A DNA stretch of 29,797 nucleotides from Thermoplasmatota archaeon (GTDB lineage: Archaea > Thermoplasmatota > Penumbrarchaeia > Penumbrarchaeales > Penumbrarchaeaceae). Shown here one piece after another: positions 8,501 to 14,915 of the stretch (position 1 is the stretch's first letter; every line of letters starts with the position of its first letter). A program made the position numbers and the translations under genes. The notes under the pieces were generated by a model. The model saw only the letters and a list, made by a program, of their open reading frames with translations, was not told the DNA's origin and searched no databases. The DNA is taken from contig JAUVLN010000001.1 of NCBI GenBank assembly GCA_030600725.1, forward strand, positions 1-29,797, read 5' to 3'.

Positions 8501-10096
8501 CAGGGGATATCCGGCCTCTGCGACCCAGTCCTGTGAGACGATCACATCCTCCCCAGGTTCGACCCTGAGGTCGGATACCTTGCCGACGGCCTTCTGATTC
8601 AGGAAATCCTGCGTCGAGATGCGGAACTCCACGGAGACCGTGGCACCGACCGTCCCATTGTTCAGCACATTCAGGCTGATCCGAACGTTCTCACCCTCGA
8701 AGGGAGCGGGATCGTTGAGTTCTATGGAATGGACCCTTAGATCGGGCGATCCTATTGCGATGACCTTTCCGTCGTTCATAAGGTTCTTCCTTGAGATGAA
8801 TACCCGCCCCATCCCGACGGCCAGTGTGGAGTCGATCTTCGACCCGATGTTCCTCTTCCAGATGATCCGGTCCTCGTCCGCGATGTTCAGGGTTGTGGTG
8901 GATATGCAGTAAACCTTGTGCTCCCTGTTGCCAAAGAGCAGAACACCGTCGCCGATGATGGGCGATGAGCCGGATAGCTCCCCCGTCGTGTTGAACCTCC
9001 AGAGGAGTGAGCCGTCCGCTGAGTCAAGGGCATATGCGGATCCCCCGACGTATTCGTTGTACTGGCCCCAAGCCCTCTTCGTTGTCAGGTATATCGTGCC
9101 ATCGTGATAGGACGGGCACGAGGATATCTTGGGTGGGGCACCGGACCCCACATCCACAGACCATACGTCCGCTCCTGTCAGGGCGTCGAGGCAGAAGAGC
9201 GTCCCGGTCGCGTTTCCGTAGAAAACGTTGCCCTCGGCAAGGAGGGAGTGACCCTGTATCGTCGTTCCGGGGTCCTCCTTCATCCAGAGGATATCCGTAT
9301 TACCTATGGATTTGTTGGCCTCCCCGGCATAACCCTGGTCCCCGTCGAAGAAACCGTCGCTGTCCAGGCAGTAGAATGTCCCCCACCCGTCTGCGACGTA
9401 TAGCCTCCCGTCGTGGAACGCTGGATTCATCTGGAAACCCCAGAAGTTCTCCTGACCCCCCATGATGAGGGTCCAGTTCACGGAGCCGTTGTTGGCGTTC
9501 AATGCGTAGAAAGTGCTGTTGATCAGGTTTGATGTCCCCACGAAAACCTTCCCGTCGGCCACCATCGGCGTGGAGCGGATCGAATCCGCGTGAAGATTCG
9601 CATCCCAGAGCCTCGTGTTCGTGTCGATGTCGACGGCGTAGAAGTGGCCGTTGTCCGCACCGAAGTAGATCACTCCGTCCCTGGCCGTTCCTCCAACAGA
9701 TATATGGTAATTGCCAATGTAATGGTCCCAGACCACCTCCCCGTTATCCGGATCCAGCCCCCTCATGTGGCCGTCGCCCGATCCGATGAAAACCATCGAA
9801 TCGTACAGGATGGGAGAATCGAACTCCTTCAGTCCAGGAATATCGGTGGTCCACAGGGTGGTATTGTCCGAGGGGATCAGCGAGGGAGTATAACCCGTGT
9901 GGTTCTCATCGCCCATGTACATTGGCCATGAATCTCCGTCCTGGGACGCCTCCCTTGTCGGAGCGGAGAACCGGGTGATTTCGATATCGCCCTCGATACC
10001 GGAGGCCGCGGAGGGCGTGAAAATCACCATTGACGAGGCCAGCATCATGAGAACGGCCAGCGTTGAGATATATCTGATTATAACCTTTCTGTTCAC
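5597..10096 (-). CDS. Giant surface protein: PQQ-type propellers, CARDB-like and PKD domains, TM, cytosolic zinc ribbon
   Basis: The roughly 1499-aa protein starts with a signal peptide or anchor (NRK, then a hydrophobic run to about residue 30). It continues with PQQ-like beta-propeller repeats, seen as recurring YALNANNGSVNW, YCLDSDG and FCLDALTGADVW blocks. A CARDB-like domain follows (about 450-560), then a second propeller, a PKD-like domain (about 1020-1110), a further beta-rich region, and another PKD domain containing DPDGDELTFIWDFDD. One transmembrane helix (LVGLVLLLFITVVVFLVL) leads to a zinc ribbon (CPECG and CDDCG) and a Glu-rich tail. The bulk is therefore outside the cell and the zinc ribbon inside. 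The GTG at 10096 has GGAG eight bases upstream; the ATG at 10102 is the alternative. The role is probably adhesion, scaffold or sensing; no ligand is evident. Confidence 0.85.
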   Translation of the reverse strand: MNRKVIIRYISTLAVLMMLASSMVIFTPSAASGIEGDIEITRFSAPTREASQDGDSWPMYMGDENHTGYTPSLIPSDNTTLWTTDIPGLKEFDSPILYDSMVFIGSGDGHMRGLDPDNGEVVWDHYIGNYHISVGGTARDGVIYFGADNGHFYAVDIDTNTRLWDANLHADSIRSTPMVADGKVFVGTSNLINSTFYALNANNGSVNWTLIMGGQENFWGFQMNPAFHDGRLYVADGWGTFYCLDSDGFFDGDQGYAGEANKSIGNTDILWMKEDPGTTIQGHSLLAEGNVFYGNATGTLFCLDALTGADVWSVDVGSGAPPKISSCPSYHDGTIYLTTKRAWGQYNEYVGGSAYALDSADGSLLWRFNTTGELSGSSPIIGDGVLLFGNREHKVYCISTTTLNIADEDRIIWKRNIGSKIDSTLAVGMGRVFISRKNLMNDGKVIAIGSPDLRVHSIELNDPAPFEGENVRISLNVLNNGTVGATVSVEFRISTQDFLNQKAVGKVSDLRVEPGEDVIVSQDWVAEAGYPLIVGRIIEAAPKDKVTPTEDNIDSIEIYVRPILTGFWTSAGGGPGRTGWSQGELQSNRTYWSYDLEGEWSDPVEPLWLDSLAGSGTSSAVGSALFFTTPQGDLTALNTSTDDNGGTGRLWTYTNASSNLIGRPALHMENEQSWAFANKVFAIGDDQALWAFDWIGFRDGVNDGAYQEEEDTRMSAGDVLWRKPLPAPAAAPIMIAGGNVIVITSDGNMTAYDDDDGMARWKVAVGTEHCPIAASLGEIYIADDDMIKIIDANNGSLIHTMELSAIFSDDILSLSYVNGKLIAVSSMVVAVLDSNPDDNEDGIVDAEDTDEGAPDNITGVDLIWTSPLPYDMIAPPAVSEAASVISMQVDGRILFMYLNNGTIISNISMPLEPITRAISGGSSFYTIVGADPWIVTSYSPDGSGGYEMRWTLPLDARPRGEPSISKKHMIISLSGGTLLSIGDRNLAPVAVISSPGEALMAFPEETITLNGSLSYDGDGDHLTYSWYIEGEEAPIYEGPDALTEVTLDGVGTKKLTLRVFDEMRASGEASVNVTLLKRVVEEFTDFYNGIIVKMSFGISEPNGRGMVDITIPEMPPEAPGAIFVCHLEFTPLPTYASYLFEWINVTMGHAGKEFPIRMHEDLIKVYRYHDGIWDAPPASGGVLVEEAGYGNFSELTAGYYAVGIMDNNAPNLRHRPESDVREADSNAGMEFRVEYKDADGEDPIWVRLVIDGGEPIGLSSEGIVDPIRYSFYGSSPVDLDPGSHTYYFEADDGHFIARTADFSLIVENSEPVISVKGPETNVIVGSEILFDASGTVDPDGDELTFIWDFDDRDGLQREYVGEKASYSYKITGVYIVTLRVSDGTVTVNHTMTITVVPGSDPPPPEISTGLIILVGLVLLLFITVVVFLVLSRKGSEEIEMIDKDLDVWSCPECGSVIRGGLDECDDCGYLYDPLDFRGSLKDEVLDDFEEGELEELLEE

Positions 10097-10137
10097 GATC
10101 ATCACTCCACGATATAGGGTGATTAGCAACAAAATTC

Positions 10138-10150
10138 TATTTATATAAAC
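10138..10150 (-). promoter_or_regulatory. TATA box for the giant surface protein
   Basis: On the minus strand the sequence reads GTTTATATAAATAG, a strong archaeal TATA box 40-50 bases upstream of the start codon. It gives the gene its own promoter separate from aCPSF2. Confidence 0.6.
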
Positions 10151-10187
10151 GTTGTGTAAAGTCATTCGTTCATGCACATGGGATGAT

Positions 10188-11420
10188 TCATATCTCGTAC
10201 GTATCATCCGTTGTCGGGACCAGGACCTCTGTGAACGTCGAGATGGCGTCTGCAAGCGGCGTTCTATCGTCCCCGTGTATCAGGATAACTTTCTCCGCAC
10301 CCGTTTCCTGGGCGAACTGGGTGAGCTGTTGGTGCCCCGCGTGTGCGGAGAAATCAAAATGGACCACCTCGCAGTCCACTTTCTCGACAACCCCTGCGAT
10401 CTCGATGGAACCCGTCTCCATCAGCATCCTTCCGTTGGTGTCATCCACCTGATATCCCGTGAGGAGGATGCCGCTTCTCGGATCCTTCCTCCTGTTTCCG
10501 ATGTAATCAAGTACGGGCCCACCGTCCAGCATGCCCGATGTTGTTACGACTATCGGGGCCTCCCTGGCCTTTATCCTGTGTCCCGGGTTCTTGACGAACT
10601 TTATCGATCTCAGGGCGTGGATAAGGGATTTGGGGTCCCTCAGGAATCCGGGGTTCTCGAGGTAGAGTTTCGAAACCCTTGTCCCCATTCCGTGGAGCCA
10701 CTTCTCCTTCCGCAGGGGTGAGATGATCTGTATCACCTCCTGGGTCCTTCCGACGGCGAAGGCGGGGATGATCACCTTGCCTCCCCTTTCAAGGATCTCC
10801 TCTATCTTTCTCAGGAAGTCGTATTCCACCTTCTCCCTGTCGGGATGGGGGCGCCCGGAGTAGGTCGACTCCATTATCAGGACGTCGCATTCCGGGGCCG
10901 TTGCCCCGGTCTGGAGCCTCGTATCGACCGTGTTGATGTCCCCGGTGAACAGAACATCCTTTCCGGACCCATCGTTGAACATGTACATCGTGGACCCGGG
11001 GATGTGGCCGGCATCGTATGCCGTGACCGAGAATGGGCCTACTCGTATTGTCTGCCCGTATTCGATGTAGTTGAACGAGTCCTTGAACCTTCTCACGTCG
11101 AACTGATCGTACGGAAGGGTGTAGCCCTCGATCTTGGCGATCTTGATAGTGTCCATCAGGAGGATCAATGCGGTCTCGAGCGTTAGCCGTGTCCCGTACA
11201 CCCTCGCCCCGTATTCGCCGCAGACCCATGGGGCCATCCCGATGTGATCGAGGTGGGAATGGGTAAGGAAAAGGGCATCCGAGGGTTTCACCTTTCTCGG
11301 GAACTTCGGTGGCTTGGATGGGGTGAGGCCGTAGTCGAAAAGAATCCTCGTCTCCTTCGATTCGGCGGTTATACCAAGGCTGCCTATCTCCTCCACTCCT
11401 CCCGAGAAACCAATGATCAT
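10188..11420 (-). CDS. aCPSF2-type metallo-beta-lactamase/beta-CASP ribonuclease
   Basis: The 410-aa protein has the metal-site motif HSHLDHIG (about residue 54), a later DAGHIPGS, and FTGDIN. The beta-CASP half shows IPAFAVGRTQE, TTSGMLDGG, and DFSAHAGHQQL followed by ILIHGD. It has no N-terminal KH domains, so it belongs to the shorter aCPSF2 class, not aCPSF1. These enzymes cut or degrade RNA and take part in archaeal RNA processing or decay. The start at 11420 gives the typical family N-terminus. A minus-strand TTATAA at 11455-11460 lies 35 bases upstream. Confidence 0.92.
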   Translation of the reverse strand: MIIGFSGGVEEIGSLGITAESKETRILFDYGLTPSKPPKFPRKVKPSDALFLTHSHLDHIGMAPWVCGEYGARVYGTRLTLETALILLMDTIKIAKIEGYTLPYDQFDVRRFKDSFNYIEYGQTIRVGPFSVTAYDAGHIPGSTMYMFNDGSGKDVLFTGDINTVDTRLQTGATAPECDVLIMESTYSGRPHPDREKVEYDFLRKIEEILERGGKVIIPAFAVGRTQEVIQIISPLRKEKWLHGMGTRVSKLYLENPGFLRDPKSLIHALRSIKFVKNPGHRIKAREAPIVVTTSGMLDGGPVLDYIGNRRKDPRSGILLTGYQVDDTNGRMLMETGSIEIAGVVEKVDCEVVHFDFSAHAGHQQLTQFAQETGAEKVILIHGDDRTPLADAISTFTEVLVPTTDDTYEI

Positions 11421-11454
11421 CTGTGCACTTCCAGGCCAGCCCAGTCCGTAACTG

Positions 11455-11460
11455 TTATAA
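11455..11460 (-). promoter_or_regulatory. TATA element upstream of the aCPSF2 gene
   Basis: TTATAA on the minus strand, about 35-40 bases upstream of the ATG at 11420, would place the transcript start near 11432 and give a very short leader. Confidence 0.45.
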
Positions 11461-11510
11461 TAGCTTTATTCCATGTTTTCCGTGTTGATCTCATATGGCC
11501 CTATCTACAA

Positions 11511-11520
11511 ACATTTATTA
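11511..11520 (+). promoter_or_regulatory. TATA element upstream of rpoN
   Basis: ACATTTATTA lies about 45-50 bases upstream of the rpoN ATG and is the best TATA match on the plus strand in this divergent spacer. Confidence 0.45.
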
Positions 11521-11564
11521 ACAACTTGATTATAGGGGAATTTCACAACGGCAGGTTGACCATT

Positions 11565-11756
11565 ATGATAATACCGGTAAGATGTTTCACATGCGGCAAG
11601 GTCATAGGCCAGCTATATGACGAGTACAGCCTCAGGGTCAAGGGAGGGGAGGATCCAAAAAAGGTCCTCGACGAACTGGGTCTGGAGAGGTACTGCTGCA
11701 GGCGCATGTTCCTGACACACGTCGACCTTATCGACCAGATCATGCCCTATTCCTGA
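11565..11756 (+). CDS. rpoN: DNA-directed RNA polymerase subunit N (Rpb10)
   Basis: The 63-aa protein is the archaeal RNA polymerase subunit N. It shows IPVRCFTCGKVIG at the N-terminus and YCCRRMFLTHVDLID at the C-terminal zinc site, so all four zinc-binding Cys are present (CxxC and CC). Length is normal. The ATG at 11565 is chosen because it begins exactly at the family start; a longer open frame upstream is not conserved sequence. The gene is transcribed divergently from aCPSF2. Confidence 0.96.
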   Translation: MIIPVRCFTCGKVIGQLYDEYSLRVKGGEDPKKVLDELGLERYCCRRMFLTHVDLIDQIMPYS

Positions 11757-11885
11757 TCACGATCATAAAGGAAACGTGGGATAGTTGGACCTAACTGAGC
11801 AATCTTCTCGCTCAAGGAAAGGATACAAACTTACCTGCGTTCCGCAGGGGCTTATTGCCTCACTCCATTCGCCAACAAGCCAATT
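11757..11885. other. Spacer before tRNA-Pro with two small stems
   Basis: No gene is recognised. It contains CCTGCG-TTC-CGCAGG (11834-11848), a tight 6-bp stem with a three-base loop, and a weaker GAGC / GCTC stem near 11800-11816. No clear tRNA promoter is seen. Confidence 0.4.
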
Positions 11886-11960
11886 GGGGCCGTAGGGTAG
11901 CTTGGTCCATCCTTGTGCCTTGGGGTGGCATAGACTCGAATTCAAATTTCGACGGCCCCA
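11886..11960 (+). tRNA. tRNA-Pro (anticodon GGG)
   Basis: The acceptor arms GGGGCCG and CGGCCCC pair perfectly. The D-arm holds TAGCTTGG, typical of archaeal tRNA-Pro. The anticodon stem GTGCC / GGCAT closes the loop TTGGGGT with anticodon GGG. The T-arm TCGAA-TTCAAAT-TTCGA is intact. The discriminator base is A and no CCA is encoded. I see no intron. Confidence 0.93.
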
Positions 11961-12141
11961 CTACTTCTTCTCATCAATCTTTAATTCGAAGTGGTCCCCG
12001 TCATGGAAATTTGAATTTAAATCTTTCAAGCCCGGAGATTTGATAAACTATAAGTATTAAGCTGTTTCTGGGTTGCCTGGAGATATCGATTTGGCCTATT
12101 CACGAAGACCCAGCAATCGGAGGCGTGGCGATAGACCTCGA

Positions 12142-12411
12142 ATGGATAAGAAATCGACACAGAGGACCCCGATGTTGAACATACATCGTATTGGCTATTT
12201 CAAGTACGATATCAAGGAGCTGATGGCCAGATCGGATATGGAGGAGGATCTGATCGCATCCTTCATTGCCACCCTGACCGCAAAGGCCTCTCGCATGTCG
12301 ATCAAGGATGCAAGGGATTACATAAGGGAGGTGGAGGAGAGGGAGTCCTTCTCCAAGGAAACCGCCGACAGGCTCTGCGCCCTTCTCGACCGGTACTCCA
12401 AGTACAGATGA
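12142..12411 (+). CDS. Small uncharacterised helical protein
   Basis: This product of about 89 aa has a charged N-terminus and a mostly helical body (LMARSDMEEDLIASFIATL, then DARDYIREVEERESFSKE). I do not recognise a family. A promoter-like AACTATAAGTATT lies near 12047-12059. The start is uncertain: the frame is open back to a TTG at 12073, but the upstream part is Arg-rich low-complexity sequence; ATG codons at 12142 and 12172 are the candidates. Confidence 0.6.
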   Translation: MDKKSTQRTPMLNIHRIGYFKYDIKELMARSDMEEDLIASFIATLTAKASRMSIKDARDYIREVEERESFSKETADRLCALLDRYSKYR

Positions 12412-12461
12412 TGTGCCCCTGTACCGTTCTTTCGCCATAGTTTCATTTTACCCGGGGAAAA

Positions 12462-12497
12462 TTATATATCCCAATAAACCAACTTTACACCCGGTGT
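12462..12497 (+). promoter_or_regulatory. TATA box with overlapping palindrome upstream of a wHTH regulator
   Basis: TTATATAT (about 12462-12469) is followed 18 bases later by ACACC-C-GGTGT (12487-12497), an inverted repeat at the expected transcription start. This arrangement fits repression of its own gene. Confidence 0.5.
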
Positions 12498-12553
12498 CGT
12501 TAATTCGACGGATTGTGATGAGATACACGAAACCCTGAAGAGGAGGAATGATC

Positions 12554-12976
12554 ATGTATGCTCTCGAGATACTGGAGATCCTAAGTGACAAATACTCGCT
12601 TAAGATAGTCCAATCATTATCGGTAGATCCCAGTACCATACCCCAGCTGAGCAGGAAGCTGGATATCCCAATGGCAGCATGCTACAGGAGGGTGAACACG
12701 CTCCTGAACGAGGGGCTCATACAGGAGGACGGGGTCAACCCTCGGACGAGGAGGAAGTCCGTTATCTACAGCACCAACATATTCAAGCTGGACATATCCT
12801 TCGGCTCGGGCAAGCTGTTCATAATCACGTATTTCAAGGACAATACAAGACTTGGAAAGGTCATCGACCTCCGGAGCGAGCCGTACGAGGAGCAGATCAT
12901 CCAGGAGGATCTGATCCACACGATGAAAAGGGATCCGGGGGGCGTCACCATAAGCCGGGAGAACCCCCTACTCTGA
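12554..12976 (+). CDS. ArsR-like winged-helix transcriptional regulator
   Basis: The 140-aa protein has an N-terminal winged-helix fold (YALEILEILSDKYSLKIVQSL, with a recognition-helix region DIPMAACYRRVNTLLNEGLI). A small C-terminal domain follows without obvious ligand residues. It resembles the archaeal ArsR/HTH_20 regulators. AGGAGG lies seven bases before the ATG at 12554, which is why that start is preferred to the ATG at 12548. A palindrome at its promoter suggests autoregulation. Target genes are unknown. Confidence 0.8.
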   Translation: MYALEILEILSDKYSLKIVQSLSVDPSTIPQLSRKLDIPMAACYRRVNTLLNEGLIQEDGVNPRTRRKSVIYSTNIFKLDISFGSGKLFIITYFKDNTRLGKVIDLRSEPYEEQIIQEDLIHTMKRDPGGVTISRENPLL

Positions 12977-13064
12977 TCCGATCCCGATTATCTTTCATGG
13001 ATCGGTCATCTTTCACATATTCGATGTAATACTTTATCTCAGAGAATTGCACTATGCCCAAAAG

Positions 13065-13592
13065 ATGCCCAGGTATTGCCCCAGGTGTTCGGCCTTTCTG
13101 AGGGACCCGAACGTGAGCATCTGCGACAGATGCGGAGGAATGATCCACGAGGAACTGGAGAGAAAGGAGAGGGTCCAGTCCGCCCTTGTTAGAAAGAGCC
13201 TTCTTGTCAAGGGGCCCTTCTATCCTGTCACCGGTATGAAATGCCCGAAATGCGGGGAGAACGTGGAGGTGCTCTCGAAGGATACCGAGGAGTTCCAGAT
13301 CAAAGGCTCCAAGACGGGCAACGGGCCGGCCGGTGAGGAGTTCGCCCTCTTTCGCGCGAGGATATCCTTTCAGAAATGGAGATGCCAAAAAGGGCACATG
13401 TTCTTCTCACAGTACGATGTTGAGTGGAAGGAGCTCTGCCCCAGATGCAGGAAACCCAACACCCCCTACGGCGACATCGTACGATCCTGTGCTACCTGCG
13501 GCATAATGGTGCCCAACGACCTTTACAGAAAAAAGGACCCGCTGGTCCTGATGGAAGAGAGGGGCTACATCTACGCTCCGGACCTCAGATGA
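13065..13592 (+). CDS. Multi-zinc-ribbon protein of unknown function
   Basis: The 175-aa protein has at least four Cys pairs. An N-terminal CPRC / CDRCG ribbon is followed by CPKCG (about residue 61), an RCQKGHMFF element, CPRCRKP and CATCG. Alternating ribbons of this kind usually bind nucleic acid or act as structural parts of RNA-processing complexes. I do not recognise a named family. The ATG at 13065 directly begins MPRYCPRC; a T/A-rich element about 30 bases upstream suggests a leaderless transcript. It ends convergently against the ModE-type gene. Confidence 0.75.
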   Translation: MPRYCPRCSAFLRDPNVSICDRCGGMIHEELERKERVQSALVRKSLLVKGPFYPVTGMKCPKCGENVEVLSKDTEEFQIKGSKTGNGPAGEEFALFRARISFQKWRCQKGHMFFSQYDVEWKELCPRCRKPNTPYGDIVRSCATCGIMVPNDLYRKKDPLVLMEERGYIYAPDLR

Positions 13593-14201
13593 TCAGAGCG
13601 CCGTAAGGATGGCCCGGTCAGCATCATCCAGCGTTGATATCCCGGACCACTCCCCTTCAGGAGATCCCTCGATCTCACCCACAGATACGAGGGACAGCTT
13701 TCCGGATCCGGGATCCCATATCGGGCGGGGGCCATCAATGATCTCATATCCCACGCCCATCTCTCCGGCTATGCGCCTTAAGGAATCCACGATTGACAGC
13801 TTCTTTTTTATAGTCCCCCTTGGCAGACGCCCGTTCAGGGACAGGACATCTTCTCCCCTCCTTGCCACAAGTACAAGCTCCACACTGACAAGGTTTCCAT
13901 CCAGTGCCTCGGAGACAAGGTCCCTGGCGATCTCGAATTCGGATATCAACTCCCTTGCCAGATCCGTCAATTCCGTCCTGCCCCCTTGCGCCCCTCCCCT
14001 GTGAGATACCACCAACGGGCGGCCCATCTCCTCCTCGAGATGCTTGATAACGCCCCAGGCGTATCTGTAGGACATCGACATGGCGGAGGCGGCCCCGGAC
14101 AGGGAACCCTTCTCATCGATGAGCCTGAGCAGGTCGTATCTCCCCTCCCCGATGACCGTTTTGCCCTTCCTTCCTACGGTTACCTTCGCCCTGGCATCCA
14201 T
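13593..14201 (-). CDS. modE: ModE-family molybdate-type transcriptional regulator
   Basis: The 202-aa protein has the ModE N-terminal LysR-type winged helix: GEGRYDLLRLIDEKGSLSGA, then SYRYAWGVIKHLEEEMGRPLV, RGGAQGGRTELT. The C-terminal region (about 115-202) differs from the classical molybdate-binding MOP pair, so the ligand could be molybdate, tungstate or something else. The ATG at 14201 gives the expected N-terminus; the open frame extends further but without conserved sequence. It is divergent from the ECF operon and shares a promoter region with it, including an inverted repeat at 14235-14262. This placement argues that it controls that operon. Confidence 0.88.
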   Translation of the reverse strand: MDARAKVTVGRKGKTVIGEGRYDLLRLIDEKGSLSGAASAMSMSYRYAWGVIKHLEEEMGRPLVVSHRGGAQGGRTELTDLARELISEFEIARDLVSEALDGNLVSVELVLVARRGEDVLSLNGRLPRGTIKKKLSIVDSLRRIAGEMGVGYEIIDGPRPIWDPGSGKLSLVSVGEIEGSPEGEWSGISTLDDADRAILTAL

Positions 14202-14234
14202 ATAACCCCATGCCCAGCTAATTATAAGTAACCG

Positions 14235-14262
14235 ACCGATATACCCGAACAAGCATATCGGT
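14235..14262 (+). promoter_or_regulatory. Candidate ModE operator between modE and the ECF operon
   Basis: ACCGATAT (14235-14242) and ATATCGGT (14255-14262) form a perfect 8-bp inverted repeat with 12 bases between. A TTATAA-like element at 14222-14227, usable in both directions, lies just upstream. The right arm overlaps GGTGGG, a possible ribosome-binding site, so an RNA-level role is an alternative. Confidence 0.55.
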
Positions 14263-14270
14263 GGGTCCAT

Positions 14271-14915
14271 TTGAAAGATGGCAAGAAGGTAATGGGAAAA
14301 AACATCAAAAAGGTCAGGAGGGCCGTGATCGGCCCCCCTCTGACGCCGATGGTGATCGTCTATCTCTCCCTGTTCGCTGCGATCGGGATGGCCGTAAAGC
14401 AGATAGCGTATCCATTGGCGGCTGTTGCGGCCGCTCCGCTCCTCCTCCCGGTGTCCCCGCTCGTGGCAGGGGCGTATATGATGTGGCTGGTTGCTGGTCG
14501 GGCCATAACCGGCTACAGGTGGAGCGGGACCTTCATGGGGGCGGTACAGGCTTTCGCAGCTTTCCTGCTCATCTTCGGCAGGCACGGTGCATTCAACTTC
14601 CCACTCTATATCGCCACGGGATTGACGGTGGATATCGCATTCATCGTGATGGGCCCGCTGTCAAGGACCATGATCGGTCATGTCGCCGCGACCGCGGTCT
14701 CCTCGGTCGTCGGCACACTTATGGTGGTGGGAGTCGAGCTGGAACTGGGGAACGAGCTGGTCATCGCCTCGGGGCTGATAGCGCTGGGCGGCGGGACGAT
14801 CGGCGGTTTCGCAGCCTATCAAGTGATCACACTCCACGAACGCGTACTTGGGGACAGATATTCGATATCGAAAGATCGTAGGACATTTGCAGAGGGAAAT
14901 AGGGAGGTGACCTGA
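14271..14915 (+). CDS. Predicted ECF transporter S-component (substrate-binding membrane subunit)
   Basis: The 214-aa protein has about five or six hydrophobic helices (for example MVIVYLSLFAAIGMAV, LIALGGGTIGGFAAYQVI) with short loops, the size and shape of ECF S-components. It has a cytosolic basic start. ATPase and T-component genes lie at the end of the same operon, which supports the call. ECF importers take up vitamins, cofactors or metal ions; the substrate cannot be read from the sequence. ModE and MobB neighbours point to a molybdenum- or tungsten-linked compound. The start is TTG 14271 (GGTGGG five bases upstream) or ATG 14292. Its stop is directly followed by the next start. Confidence 0.7.
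   Translation: MKDGKKVMGKNIKKVRRAVIGPPLTPMVIVYLSLFAAIGMAVKQIAYPLAAVAAAPLLLPVSPLVAGAYMMWLVAGRAITGYRWSGTFMGAVQAFAAFLLIFGRHGAFNFPLYIATGLTVDIAFIVMGPLSRTMIGHVAATAVSSVVGTLMVVGVELELGNELVIASGLIALGGGTIGGFAAYQVITLHERVLGDRYSISKDRRTFAEGNREVT

Noticed and set aside
10097..10255. N-terminal extension of the giant surface protein
   Set aside because: It would overlap the aCPSF2 gene and place residues before the signal peptide; a TATA box lies inside it.
11244..11564. N-terminal extension of RpoN
   Set aside because: Family members start at the ATG at 11565, and the extension covers the divergent promoter region.
14202..14585. N-terminal extension of the ModE-type protein
   Set aside because: It is antisense to the S-component gene and lacks conserved sequence.
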